In this document: piece after piece, positions 46,313 to 59,153 of the stretch
Numbering within the stretch: position 1 is the first letter of the stretch
Layout of the letters: each line of letters begins with the position of its first letter
Assembly (NCBI GenBank): GCA_019426215.1
Contig: CM033394.1
Location: forward strand, 36,764,423 to 36,828,422
Reading direction: 5' to 3'
Origin: Buddleja alternifolia
Taxonomy: Eukaryota > Streptophyta > Magnoliopsida > Lamiales > Scrophulariaceae
Length of the DNA stretch: 64,000 nucleotides
Translations under genes and position numbers: made by a program
The notes under the pieces: model-generated
Database searches by the model: none
Seen by the model: the letters and a program-made list of their open reading frames with translations, nothing else
Told to the model about the DNA's origin: nothing

Positions 46313-47338
46313 TGGTTAAAATTATCTCAATTTCTCAACTACTCAAATCAACCCGAATGCAACCAACCCAACACAACAATCGTCAACGCCCAACAACACA
46401 CCAAAATCAGAGAGCAACCCACAAACTAGCAACAATCCACGATCAACAGATTCCTCAATTTTAAGCAACAATCCACAGATTTAACAACAATATAGCATCC
46501 AATTCAACAACAACAACCCCCAAATTCGATAACAACCCACAAATTGATAACAACCCACGGATTTAACAACAATAGAGCATCCAATTCAACAACAACAACC
46601 CCCAAATTTGACTACAACCCACAAATTTAATAAAAGTCCTCAAATGCAACAAAAAAAAAACCACAATCGGACAATGCCCCAATTAATCCTCAAAATATAA
46701 CGTAAGGCACCTACTCGTCGGCTATGAATCGGAAATGGAAGAAGGGTAAAGCCAAAACTCACCTTTTTTCCCCAAAATTATCGCACCGAGTCGGATGTGG
46801 AAGAGGAGCCACTGTGCAGCGAGTTATGTTGATGGAAAGTGGCGGTGAAACACGGTGGAAATGGCCGGAAATGGTGAGAGTGTCGCCGGAAATCGCATGG
46901 GAGAGGAGTTGTGAAGATTTTGTGAGAATTTTGACCGTTTTGACCCACAGATATGTTTAAATCAGAAACGGGCGCCTAGATGCGCGTGTTTGGGCGCCTA
47001 GGCGCGCGACACAGCGTACCTGGATTTTTGAGTGACACTTCCCGCGCCTAGGCGGGAGTTTTTCGGCGCTTGGGCGGCCCTTTCAGAAATGGGCGCCTAG
47101 GCGCGCGTCGATAGGCGCCTAGGCGGGCTCTTCAGAAATATTGTGTAAAGAATTTCATTTCCTGTTTCAAAAGGGGAGAGACAAAACACTTAAAATACAA
47201 ACTAACAAAGATGTAAGACTAGAAAATAAAGCAACAAACGGGATAATAAGAGAAAAAGAAAAGGAAACGGAAAGAAAACATGGGTTGCCTCCCAAGAAGC
47301 GCTAGTTTAGAGTCATTAGCTCGACTGAAAGCGAAGAA
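46313..47338 (-). other. Spacer between pol and the third ORF, with GCGCCTAGGCGC palindromes
   Basis: About 1 kb with no supported frame. It contains CAACAACAA-rich sequence (46300-46620) and a cluster of GGCGCCTAGGCGC-type palindromes at 46968-47132. Confidence 0.6.
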
Positions 47339-48253
47339 TCACGAAGGGTCCGCGAGGATGAAGGACTCTTTGTCTCTCGGTCCATCCATTCCTAAGTAAG
47401 GTTTTAGACGTTGAGCGTTGACCAAGAAAGTATGTCCTTTACCTGTTGTAAGCTCGACGGCGCCAGATGGATAGACATGGGAAATCAAAAATGGGCCCAA
47501 CCATCGAGACTTAAGCTTCCCGGGGAAGAGTCGGAGTCGAGAGTTGTATAGCAACACCCGCTCTCCCTTGTGGAATTCCCGGGGGAGAATATGTTTGTCA
47601 TGCCACATTTTGGTCCGCTCCTTATAGAGTTTCGCGTTCTCATAGGCAAGATGACGCCATTCTTCGAGCTCGTTGAGTTGTAGCAAACGTTGTGTACCTA
47701 CACGTTGAGAGTCAAAATTTAGAAACTTAATGGCCCAATAAGCACGATGCTCAAGTTCAACGGGCAAGTGACATGTTTTGCCAAAAACAAGACGATACGG
47801 GGACATGCCAATTGGGGTTTTATAGGCGGTCCGATAAGCCCAAAGAGCATCATCCAATTTAAGGGACCAATCCTTTCTTGATGCGTTGACAGTTTTTTCT
47901 AAAATACGCTTAATCTCCCTATTCGAGACCTCCACTTGGCCACTAGTTTGTGGGTGGTATGGGGTCGAAATTTTATGCTTCACCCCGTACTTGGTCAATA
48001 AAAGTTCAAACTGCTTGTTGCAGAAGTGGGTGCCCCCGTCACTAATGATGGCTCGGGGAGTTCCAAATCGAGTAAAAATATGCTTCTTCAGAAAACGAGT
48101 GACAACCCGAGCATCATTAGTAGGCAAGGCCACGGCTTCCACCCATTTGGAGACATAGTCTACCGCAACAAGGATATATTTATTTGAACAAGAACTGGGG
48201 AAAGGGCCCATGAAATCCACACCCCATACATCAAACAACTCACACTCTAACAT
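47339..48253 (-). pseudogene. Integrase core and C-terminal domain of the Athila-like element
   Basis: The segment begins at [16 protein letters not shown]. The catalytic triad is visible: D13 in GVDFMG, D72 in SDGGTHF and E108 in GQVEVSNRE, with 35 residues between the last two (DD35E). Later motifs [19 protein letters not shown] and [20 protein letters not shown] are the usual C-terminal signature of plant Gypsy integrases. There is no chromodomain, as in the Athila group. It is internally intact but separated from the upstream pol by a single-base shift at about 48254-48260. Confidence 0.92.
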
Positions 48254-48258
48254 GCTAT

Positions 48259-49715
48259 TTAAGGCGTTTCATGATGTTTAGAGATGTTCCCCATTCGTTG
48301 ACAGCGATCACAAGATTTGACATAATGATGTGCATCTTTAACAAGAGTAGGCCAGAAGAAACCTGATTGGAGGATCTTAGCTACCGTTTTGGAAGGCCCA
48401 AAATGGCCACCCACCGCCATATCATGACAATGAGATAGGATAGCATGCACGTCCGTTTCGGGTATGCAACGTCGAATTAAGCCATCTGCACAAACTTTGA
48501 ATAGAAAGGGTTCGTCCCAAAGATATTGCTTCACATCAAATAGAAATTTCTTCTTTTGATGAAAAGTGATATCCGGGGGAAGACGGCCCGTAACAATGTA
48601 ATTGGCAAAGTTAGCATACCAAGGTGAAATTTTGTCAGAAATAGCAAGGAGGTGTTCATCCGGGAATTCCTCACGAATTGGTATCTCATCTAACGGATCA
48701 TTCACTAGCTCTAATCGTGAGAGGTGGTCGGCTACTACATTTTCGGTGCCTTTCTTGTCTTTTATCTCTAAATCAAATTCTTGGAGTAACAAAATCCACC
48801 TAAGAAGTCTTGGTTTAGCATCTTTCTTGGCAAGCAAATATTTTAAAGCCGAATGATCGGTGTAAACTATCACTTTGTTTAGCACGAGGTAAGAGTGGAA
48901 TTTATCGAATGCAAAGACTATGGCTAGTAATTCTTTTTCCGTGGTGGCATAATTCAATTGTGCATCGTTAAGAGTTTTACTAGCATAGTAAATGGTTCGA
49001 AATACCTTCTCCTTCCTTTGGCCAAGGACCGCTCCAACCGCGGTGTCACTCGCATCACACATCAACTCGAATGGTAAGCTCCAATCGGGGGGTGACATGA
49101 TAGGGGCGGAAACTAAGCGTTCCTTCAAATCAAGAAAGGCCTGCATACAAGAAGAATTGAAATCAAAAGGTGCATCTTTGACAAGCAAATTAGACAACGG
49201 TTTCGCAATTTTAGAGAAATTCAAGATGAATCGCCTATAGAAACCGGCATGCCCGAGAAAACTCCTAACAGCTTTTACCGAAGTGGGCGGGGGAAGTTTT
49301 TCAATGACCTCAATCTTGGCTTGGTCCACTTCGATCCCTTTTTGAGAGATCTTGTGGCCAAGCACAATCCCCTCCCGGACCATTAAATGACATTTTTCCC
49401 AATTCAAAACAAGGTTGGTTTCCTCACAACGTTTAAGCACAACATTTAAATGAGCAAGACAAATATCAAAAGTTGTTCCGAATACAGAAAAGTCATCCAT
49501 AAAAATTTCAAGGAAATCTTCAACCATATCATGAAAAATAGCCATCATGCATCTTTGAAAAGTGGCCGGGGCATTACACAAGCCAAATGGCATCCTTCTA
49601 TAAGAAAATGTGCCATAAGGACAAGTGAAAGTGGTTTTCTCTTGGTCCTCGGGATCTATGGCAATTTGATTATAGCCGGAGTAACCATCTAGAAAACAAT
49701 AGAAATTATGCCCGA
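48259..49715 (-). pseudogene. Reverse transcriptase C-terminus, RNase H and integrase zinc-binding domain
   Basis: This continues the polyprotein after the break. An uninterrupted frame runs from the Met at 49593 ([13 protein letters not shown]), and recognisable RT sequence extends upstream to about 49710. The catalytic FMDD is at residues 31-34. RNase H follows ([13 protein letters not shown] near 175, [23 protein letters not shown]), then the linker and the integrase HHCC zinc finger ([12 protein letters not shown] ... CDRCQR) at the end. It stops at 48259 because one base is lost between the zinc finger and the integrase core. Together with the next segment it is the pol of the element. 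Confidence 0.9.
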
Positions 49716-52700
49716 CTAATCATTCAAGCATTTGGTCAATAAAGGGGAGGGAAAATGATCCTTACGGGTGGTATCATTCAACTTACGGTAATCTATACAC
49801 ACACGCCACCCACTAATTATACGAGTTGGGATTAGCTCATTATTCGCATTCTCAATTACCGTTATCCCCCCTTTCTTAGGCACCACTTGGGTAGGGCTCA
49901 CCCACGCACTATCAGAAATAGGATAGATTATACCTGAGTCGAGCATTTTAATCACTTCCTTCTTTACTACCTCTTGGATTTGTGGGTTTGACCTCCTTTG
50001 GGGTTGGCGTGTAGGCTTGGTGGAGTCCTCCATAAGTATTTTGTGCATACATATCGCTGGACTAATGCCTTTGATGTCCGCAAGTTTCCACCCAAAAGCC
50101 CGTTTGTGAGATCTCAACACCGTCATTAATTGCTCTTCTTGTGATCCTGAAAGAGATGAGGAAATGATCAATGGGAGTGTTTCATCGTCGTTCAAGTACA
50201 CATATTTAAGGTGGGCGGGGAGGGGTTTGAGTTCGAGAGAGGGGGGTTCTTCAATAGATGGGCGAGGTGCTCCTGACAATGATCTATCAACTTTGATGAA
50301 TCCTCCCGAATGAGAGGAAGATTTGTACTCCAAGCTTAGAACTCTTTCCACTAGATCATCTCTCTCCGAGTCCACTTGCATGGATTTCATAAGATCCTGT
50401 TCGAGAGAGTTTTCAATTGTATTGTCCTGTAAATACTCAACAATCAACTGGTCAAATGTATCAATTCGATAACACGAGTCATGATCAATAGGGTGTTTAA
50501 GGACTTTGTAAACATCAAAGGTAACTTTTTCATCGCCCACATTCAAGGTAAGCTTACCATTAGCAATGTCAATCACCGCCTTACCCGTGGCTAGGAATGG
50601 TCTCCCTAGGATTAATGGCACCTCCACATCTTCTTCCATGTCGAGTACTACGAAATCAACGGGAAAATAAAACTTGTCGACTTGGACAAGAACGTCTTCG
50701 ATTATCCCCTTGGGCCTCTTGATCGATCGGTCGGCTAGTTGAAGGCTCATTGAGGTCGGCTTGGGATTTCCAAGGCCTAGCTTTTTAAATAGTGAGTATG
50801 GAAGAAGATTGATGCTGGCCCCCGAGTCACATAACACCTTCTTGAACGATAGGGATCCAATCGTGCACGGGATTGTGAGGCTCCCGGGATCTTGGAGCTT
50901 AGTTGGCAATTTATTGAGCAATACGGCGGAGCATTCTTCCGTGAGGCACACCGTCTCATTCTCCTCCCACTTCTGCTTGTTGGAGAGTATGTCCTTGAAG
51001 AACTTCACATAATTCGGCATTTGGAGAATGGCGTCAATAAACGGAATATTAATTCTCACTTCCCGAAGGATTGCCAAAATTCGAAGAAAGCTCGGATCCA
51101 TCTCCTTTTTCTTCTTTTTGTGAGCATTTGGGAAGGGGAGACGAACTTCGATAGGGGGAGAAAGCGTTGGATTAGACGGATGAAAACCCACTGAAACAGT
51201 AGGCGGCGCCTGGGCGCGTATATTGGCGCCTAGGCGCGGATCTGTAGGCGCCTGGGCGTGCATGTCGGAGCGCTCGGGCGCGGGATTCAAAACAGATGCA
51301 TCTGGCAGGGTTGCGGGTGGCGCCTGGGCGGGTATATTGGCGCCTAAGCGCGGATGTGTAGGCGCCTGGGCATGCATGTCGGGGCGCTCGGGCGCGGAAA
51401 ACAGAGAATTTTGTCCAGAGCAGGGGAGATCTGGCGCCTGGGCGTGCATCTCGGGGCGCTCGGGCGCGGATGTATTGGCAATGTCACTCTCTAATTGTTT
51501 TCCACTTCTCAAGGTTATGGCATTGCATTGAGCCTTCGGGTTCTTTTCCGTGTCACTTGGGAGAGTCCCCGGGGCTCTACCGTTAACCGCATTAGACAGT
51601 TGCCCCACTTGTGTTCGCAAATCCTTCATCTCCATACACATATCCTTTATCATACCCCGAAGTTCGTTGAAAGATGTATCGGACTTTTTCATGTGAGCAT
51701 CTAGTTTCTCATCGATTGTGGGAGATCGCATTTGCACTTGACCTTGACCTTGTCCATTGAAATTGCCTTGCCTCGGGGGTGGGTTATTGAAAGGTGGCCG
51801 TGGAGCTTGATAGATCCCCGGTTGTGCGTTCTGTGCGGGGTTGGGCCTTTTTGGAAAATTCTCGGGTATATGAAAGTTCACCCGAGGTTGATTTTGATTC
51901 CCCACATAATTAACGTTGCCAACCTCCGGTTCCAAGACTACTACTCCCTCAACTACTTCCTCAATACAAGCAACCTTTTTAGAGGATGAGGCCTCTTCAT
52001 CGTCGGGGTAAAGCTCGTCTTCTCGGGCCAACTGTTCGACTTTGTCCCATACACTTTGACAGTCTAACCCAAGGAGATCTCCTCCCGCACCCGCGTTGAG
52101 TCTATGCCGAATACGTGACCTAACCCCATCATAGAAATGGAGTACTTGTTCATTCAACCCAAAATTATGATCGGGACATTTACGGAGCATGCCCTTATAT
52201 CTAGCCCAAGCCTCGGCTAAAGACTCATTGCTCATTTGCCTAAACCCTTTTATATTACTCCGTAGCTCATTGATTTTGGAGGGTGGAAAGAATTTATTTA
52301 AAAAGGCATCGACCAACTCACCCCATGTTGTAATAGATTGTGGAGGTAAGGATTTGTACCATGTTGTCGCCCTATCCTTCAATGAGAAATGGAAGACTCT
52401 TAGACGAATAGCATCAAGATCTCGTGGGTGATATTGAATGGTCACAAGAGCCTCATCTATGGTTTCCAAATGAGCGTGTGGTGATTCGTGCGGTTCTCCA
52501 TAGAAAGGATCTCCTTGCACCATATTAAAAATGTGAGCCGGAATGTGGTAGTTTGGTGTGAAGAAATTAGGCACGACTACGGGCCCCGGAATGGTATGGA
52601 CCCTAGGTGGTAAGCTACCCCGAACCGACGGGAGTTGTGGAGGAGGTACCGGTTGCATGGCTTGTAGAACACCTTGTAACCACTCCCTAGTTTCCGGTGA

Positions 52701-52835
52701 GTTCATGTCCGGGAAATTTCCATTCGGGTTTTGGTTGAGATTATTGGCCATTTTTCTTGCTCGCCTACTAGTCCGAAGAACTCGTTCAATTTCGGGCTCC
52801 CACTCGTATAGAGGCTCGTTTGAGGAGCGGGTCAT
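49716..52835 (-). pseudogene. Gag, protease and N-terminal reverse transcriptase of the Athila-like element
   Basis: I chose the Met at 52835 (MTRSSNEPLYEW) over the upstream Met at 52886, whose leader is only hydrophobic. Counting from 52886, the gag domain is at about 160-260 (FSLKDRATTWYKSLPP, FLNKFFPP, RRHLN-like end). The AITLRSGKQ motif is at about 456. An Ala/Pro-rich repeat region (PERPDMHAQAP) is at 473-561, a retroviral-type aspartic protease with CDSGASINLLPYSLF at about 686, and the RT start with WVSPTQVVPKKGG near residue 1000. The frame is lost at about residue 1045 by a one-base loss in a C-rich run, followed by a TGA in the resumed frame. I see no CCHC zinc knuckle after the gag domain, which is unusual. 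Confidence 0.88.
51203..51472. repeat. GGCGCCTRGGCGYG palindrome cluster inside gag
   Basis: About ten copies of GGCGCCTGGGCG/GGCGCCTAGGCGC and related GCGCTCGGGCGC words in 270 bases, in frame, encode the repeated HAQAP and GANIRAQAP segments. The same word recurs in both LTRs and between pol and the third ORF. Confidence 0.85.
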
Positions 52836-52970
52836 GCACCTCAAGAACCTAACAATTAAATACAAGAACAAAATTAGACTAAACACGAAAATAAAAGAGA
52901 ATCAAGAAATAAACGAAAACTAAGAATTATGAAAAATGTAAACGAAAATCAAAAACTAAAATAAACAAGT

Positions 52971-52988
52971 TCCCCGGCAACGGCGCCA
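52971..52988 (-). other. Primer-binding site complementary to tRNA-Asp
   Basis: The minus strand reads TGGCGCCGTTGCCGGGGA, six bases from the LTR end. Its complement TCCCCGGCAACGGCGCCA is the 3' end of plant tRNA-Asp(GTC) as I recall it. Confidence 0.85.
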
Positions 52989-52994
52989 AAAACT

Positions 52995-54722
52995 TGACAC
53001 GCTAAAAGCTAACGTGCTATGATAGCAAGTGCACTAGACGTGTGTAGTAATAAGTGGACAAAAAGTCCGGGTTGTTGAACCACAAGGACTTGAATTCTAG
53101 TTAATGATTTTCAATAAAAGAAAAGACAATTAAAGTAAAGTGCAAGAAAAAGATTAAACAAACGAAGAACCAAAGAGAAACGTACTATAGATTAAATCTC
53201 ACGTATGATAAAATGACTAAGGCACATGCTACAACTGAATCTACTCGTCAATATATATGAGCTCCTCCTCGAATTATTAGACTCCTATTGCTTTGGTGGA
53301 AATTCCTTAAATAATTATTACCCGATGTCTCGGCACATAATAATCCTATGATTAATTGATAGTTCTCTAAATATGTCTATCCGAGAATCTAATCAATAAC
53401 CACGCATTAACGTTCTAGAGTTTCCCCGGATAAATCCGGCTAACTGCACCCGGAAATCTTTACCTATTTCTAGGGGCAATTCCACATTAGTTTCGGATGA
53501 TGAGTTGATTCCATTGAACCCTAATCTATCTTCTCTCGAATGACTAGACTAGGCAAAATAGCAAGCATATGGTGATCAAGCACATGATTGTGATAAAAGT
53601 TCAAAATCAACACACAAAGCAATATGAGAATTAATACGAAAATTCACTTCACATATATTGATTCATAAATTGGCCTTCACATGGCCTTAGTTCTACTATA
53701 TTAGCTCATAACCATCAACATAGAAGAATTCAACATATTCATATACATAAGTGTAAACACATAAATGCTATAAACAATGAACAAACTCCCTCAAAGGTTG
53801 AATGGTGATGGATCCTCGAGTGGAGCTTCAATCCTTAGCTGCTATCTCTTTCTTACCCTCCAAAATGATGAAGAATGGTGATGAATGATGATGAGTGAAG
53901 AGTAATGGCCAGCTGCCTCCTCTCTCCTAGTATGATCGGTCCCAAGTGAAGAAAATGCCTTAAGAAGACCAGAAATTCTGGGCTCCCTAGTGTGTGTCCT
54001 CCCTAGTGTGTCCTCCACTGCTCTAAAGTGAGTAGTATAAAATTCCATAAAGTAGATCTACTAAGAAACATACTTATGACCTCCCCTCCATACATGTGAT
54101 GACCTCTTGGCTTTAAATGTTCCATTCCCCCATCAAATGATGATCTTTTGGCTGAAAGGAATCAAAACTCGGGTGTGGTCACGCCTAGGCGTGGGCATTA
54201 CGGCGCTTGGGCGCCGCTGACAGAATGCTGAAATTAAATGCAATGTGTCCTGCGCAGCAATCGTATTTCATTCATAACGTTCTCCACGAAACTTCGATTT
54301 GGATGATTCAAGTACTCATTTGAAGCTAACACATAGTTCTACAACATTGTAGAAGGGAACTTCATCCAATTCGGTCTCTAAACATACGGAAATAGCGCTT
54401 GAACGTGGAAAGTGGTGCAGATACGGCGCCCGGGAGTGGACAGGATGGCGCCTAGGCGTGGTAAGCAGAATGTTGACGTTATTTGCATCTTGTCCGGCGC
54501 CTGGGCGTGGGTGGAAAGGCGCTTGGGCATAGGGGTGCGTAGCAATTTGGCCTAAACTTGTTTTATACGTCGTTTTTCATCCCGTTCTTTGATTGTATCC
54601 ATTTAAGACCTGAAATTACTTAATGCACGAATTAAACGCACATGTGGCAAGAATCATGCGATAAATGAACCTAAAACATAAACGCAAAGGGGCTTAAAAA
54701 CACGTAAAAGTGCCTCTGATCA
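52995..54722 (-). repeat. 5' LTR of the Athila-like element, 1728 bp
   Basis: In plus orientation it starts TGACACGCTAAAAGC and ends GCCTCTGATCA. It matches 42078-43394 from its position 53398 onward, with several percent substitutions and many one-base indels. It joins the second copy of the LARD-like element directly at 54723. Confidence 0.9.
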
Positions 54723-56024
54723 GTCCACCAGTCGCTGTAATGTTGGGTCCACATACTATCCTAGAGGTGAATCCTCTCCCTTCTTCTTGTTGGTCCTCTT
54801 ACAGGTCTGCCACCACAAGTGGTGCAGCCCATAGTTACTTTTCCAGCTTGTCTAGGGACGGGTACATCAAGTCTTTACGTGCTTTCTTCGAACCCTTAAG
54901 ACCTACGCAGCTTGGCTAGTCGTGTCCATGATCTTTTAATTGATCCACGGTCAATTTGATTTATGTTGCGGAGAAATTTCTTTCTTTGAGTGCCGACATC
55001 ACAAAGTTACTTTTATCATTATGATCACGGAAGTGACTTCTCCAACTACGCCCGAGAATCCTTCATATGCAGGTCTGGTCGTCCTTCCTATAGTTGACCA
55101 ACATGTTGTTGCCTCACCTGGGCAGCTTGTTGCTAAAGCTACCCTTTCTGATTTAAGTAATGTTATTCCTTTCTTTTGCTTGCAAAGTAATTTTCGTTCC
55201 TTCATAAATTGTGTTTTTGAACAAGAGCGCGTATTCCTCTCTCATGCTTTCTCCTTCTCTTCACCTGCCTAGGTTGGGGTGCCTAACCTCCCAGATCATC
55301 TCCATCGTTCAGGTCTAGCCGATGCACATGACGTCCCTTTATAGTTAAGTACTTTTTCCAAGATATATTGTCTCATTTCTCTCCTTCCTCTTCCAGATAG
55401 TGCTAACATTACTCCTTCTATTGCTGTCGGGATAGAACCCATACACGTTGCTTTTGAATGGGCATGTGTAGCTCCTAAACAATTTTATTTTTTTCGCTTT
55501 TTGTTATTTCCGTACATGCCGAATTTAGGGCAGAAACCTCCCTGCTCTTCTCTCTAATAAGGCTTTATGAATTTGCTATTTGTATATTTTTCTCATCTTA
55601 CCTGACCTTCCCAGGTTAGGTCAGGGACATCCACTGCCTTCCCCCAGCTTGGGGTTTGTTTTGCGTTTGAGACATGTACTGCTCAGCTTTGCCATTGCCT
55701 TACCTACCTTATTTCACAAAATAAATAAATAGAACCAAACTTGCTCTACCTCCTCAGAAGAGTAGGTTAGCCTTAGTGTTACTTCATCACAAGATAAATT
55801 TAGTATGATAAACTGTGAATCAAATTGCTATAAAATATTGTGCTCATAAAATATCATGACCATACCTCCATCCTGGCATTTCAAAAATTCCCTCAGAATT
55901 TCTTGTGGAATCCGACATTCAATATTCCACACAAAAAATCAAACAAAATTCATTAGTTTCCACGCGGTACCTACCAGACCTGCACTGAGCTATGGCTCCA
56001 GCTAGGTCAGGTGGTCCACATTTT

Positions 56025-56314
56025 TGCAATCGTGGGGACTTGCCTTTCCACGCTCGTCAATTCTTAGTAACTTGCTTGACACATACAATCATGGGGACTT
56101 GTATTGTCACCGTGCAATCATGGGGACTTGCACTCACTTTTTTTCTCTCGTGCAATCGTGGGGACTTGCATTCGTACTTTCTCTTATGTAATCGTGGGGA
56201 CTTGCATTGGGATCAAAGTGGGGACTTGTACCACCTCTGTGCAATCATGGAGACTTGCACATGGGATCGAACACCACAACTTGCACCACAACTATACAAT
56301 CGTAGGGACTTGCA
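56025..56314. repeat. GCAATCRTGGGGACTTGCA array, 8 clear units
   Basis: Sister of the array at 29885-30230, shorter by two units and with a small junction remnant (ACACCACAACTTGCACCAC) where a unit was lost. Confidence 0.85.
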
Positions 56315-56497
56315 TTTACCTCCTACTTTATATCCCCTTTTTCCTCCCTCCGTACCAAAATATTCCTTGACGGGCTAGGGTGGCCAGTCCATACCGAAGG
56401 TATCCTTCCTTATTTCCCACATTTCTACATACCTTCCCTCCTTATTTCTTCTCCAACCTTATGGTTGCCCTTTCCTCCTTGTCGCTCCAAACCCCGG

Positions 56498-57062
56498 TAA
56501 TGTGTGTGGGTTTCACATCAATAATATTTATATTAATATATGGGATAATATGAGTATTATGGTGAGATTTAACATATAATATAAGAGCGAGAATGTAAAT
56601 GAACAAGAGATTTAACGTGGTTTGGTCTAATGAAGACCTACGTCCACGGGTGTAAATTGTTGCCTGGTTTATTCATCCTCATAGGGAGTATTTATATAAG
56701 TAATTGATGGGTAGGCTAGATGGTAAGTCAACTATGCCTAAAATACATAAGGTAATAAGAATAAATCATGATCCCTCTATTTTGGGAAATAAATAAGGTA
56801 TAAATGGTAAATATATAGAAACTTGGGGCTGATCTCCGAAGGTCTATATTTGGCAAGGTTGGTGATTGATTAGATCTTGTCTCCAGGCTGTCCATAATTA
56901 GCGCTGCCCTACCTGTGCAGGTCGGGTCATCTAGGCCTCCAGCTAAGCATGTCCGAATATAATATCTTCTAGAAGAATCCAGGTCCATAAAACCATTGGG
57001 CTTGGGCCCACAAGGTATTAGACTACCCAGCTTGGCCCAAGGATGGATTTCTACTCACATCA
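56498..57062 (-). mobile_element. Nested solo LTR, copy B
   Basis: Sister of 30411-30975, 565 bases. The left flank is CCCGG (56493-56497). The right flank is now CCCGA, one change. Confidence 0.85.
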
Positions 57063-57768
57063 CCCGATATTCCTTAGAGTAGACTCATAAATGTTCCCGA
57101 GGACCTACCCTTTCTTAATTTTCCCTGGCCTGGGGACTGTTTGATCTGTAGATGAATTATCCCTACCTAGACAGATCCGGGCCACCCACCCAGATGGTAC
57201 AGTCCTAACGTCCAGATACCTCCATTTCACCAACTCCCCGTTACTTTACAATTCAATATTCATCTTATGTATGTACACATATATAATTTAATCACAAATT
57301 TCTCACAAAATAAAATCTTACTAAAAAATTAGAGCTTTGCATGTGACCTTGCAAAGAAGGCTTTTACAATCTCTAGGCTTTTACCTGAAAGCACAACAAT
57401 CAAAACTACAAAAATATTAGTGGTTTCGTGAGTCCATAAAAAGAAAGCACATTATAAATAATCAAACATAAGTTTCTTCAAATTTTGCATGTTCCATGGG
57501 CCCAGGGAGTTGTTTTCTCTTGTAGATTCCTCTACCTAGTAACTTTCCTGAAAAGATAAAAAATCATAAATCCATGAAGACAAATGTTAGTAAAAAGTGT
57601 AAGTCCTGCAAAAAAGCTTATAGAAGTCTTAGTAAGTAAAACTCTTTTAATTGAATAATATTACAACTTAGTTTATGATATGGATAAATAGCTATGCACA
57701 TGATGCGTAGATGATGCCTGACCATGCCTATGATGTGCACGCAATGCTATGCTCATGATACCTGACTG

Positions 57769-58560
57769 ATGTCCAAGGAAGAGATTTGTTACAGAACTTT
57801 TTACATTTCCTTTCGGTCATGCAAAGACCTAACCTGGATTCCCACACTTGCCGAGCAGCATGAGCTACCTCAACTGTTACCGTCCTTTGCTGAGCAGCAG
57901 GAGCTGCCTCAGCTATTGTCGTTCTTTGCTGAGCAGCCTTGGCCACTTCAGTTATTACCGTCTTTTCTCACCTTTGCTGAGCAACCTGATTTGCTCCAGC
58001 TATTACCAATTTTTCCCACCTTTGTTGAACAGCATGAGCTGCCTCAGTTGTTGCTAATTTTTCTCACTTTTGCTGGGCAGCATGACCTGCCTCAGCTATT
58101 GCCGATTTTTTCCAACTTTGTTGTGCAGCATGAGCTGCCTCAGCTATTGCCGATTTTTCCCACCTTAGCTGGGCAGCATGACCTGCCTCAGCTATTACCG
58201 ATTTTTCCCACCTTTGCTGGGCAGCATGACCTGCCTCAGTTATTGCCGATTTTTCCCACCTTTGTTGGACAGCATGACTTGCCTCAGCTATTGCCGATTT
58301 TCCCCACCTTAGCTGGGCAACATGACCTGCCTCAGTTATTGCCTATTTTTCGCACTTTTGCTGGGCAGCATGACCTGCCTCAGCTATTGCCTATTTTTCC
58401 CACCTTTGCTGGGCAGCATGACCTGCCTCAGCTGTTACCATCCTTTTTTGCCTTTGCTGGGCAGCCTAAGCTACTCCAGCTATTACCATACTTGCCACAA
58501 GTATACTACGGTCGCAACTGGATTTTTCATACCTACATAACTACCTCCCCAACGCCTTGA
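57769..58560 (+). repeat. 48-bp tandem array with a continuous 263-codon frame
   Basis: Sister of 31681-32471, one base longer, so the plus-strand frame is unbroken. It encodes 14 Leu/Gln/Pro-rich repeats (two of 13 residues, then mostly 16 such as GQHDLPQLLPIFPTFA). It lies antisense to the retrotransposon. The regularity may simply reflect a unit length divisible by three. There is no signal peptide or known domain. Whether it is translated is unknown. Confidence 0.5.
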
Positions 58561-59153
58561 TTCGTCGGTGATCTATAAAAATGACTTCATAAAAAGATTA
58601 AAATAATTTTTCATCACTTCATGCACAATTTCTCATCATTTCATGCATACACCATATTTTCTCAAAAGGTCTCATAAATAGATAAATCATAATTTACATA
58701 CAAAACTCTTAGTTCCATATAAAATCTTTTGAAAGAGCATGACCGAGTAGACGACGCTTTTGACTTTTAGAAAATAAAGCACATATAATCATTGGATCTA
58801 ATAATTGATAGCCATGAGAGTATTAATGAATTGCCAAAAAACAAAAATTGTTTTCAAATGTTACATCGTGGTTCAGCCCGAGGACGTAAATTTGAAATCA
58901 CAATAATCCTTGTACATGTTTTCATCCACTGAAAATTTACATAATAGGTGCATAGTTGTCCCTTCTCTCCATATTCATTGAAACACAACAAAAGTGAACT
59001 GGAATCTTGTTTAATTAGATCTTATGATTACTGACCTTAGGAACATTGCAATCCATTATTAACTATCAAGATACAGCAAGAGGTTAAAACCCAGAATATT
59101 TGCAGTACAATGAGTTACTACCACTAAAGTAGGGTATTGAATGAAAATCTTGA

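Larger units (their letters stand above)
42078..54722 (-). mobile_element. Athila-like Gypsy LTR retrotransposon, 12.6 kb, 3' LTR truncated
   Basis: Minus-strand order: 5' LTR (54722-52995), PBS (52988-52971), gag-protease-RT-RNase H-integrase (52835-47339), an extra ORF downstream of pol (46312-44993), polypurine tract (about 43410-43395) and a 3' LTR (43394-42078) lacking its last about 400 bases. The PBS matches the 3' end of plant tRNA-Asp. A tRNA-Asp site plus a third ORF after integrase is the Athila pattern. Coding is broken by at least two single-base shifts and one nonsense codon, so it is not autonomous now. Confidence 0.92.

Noticed and set aside
51223..51531. 102-codon plus-strand frame rich in Gly/Ala/Trp
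   Set aside because: Antisense of the palindrome-rich part of gag.
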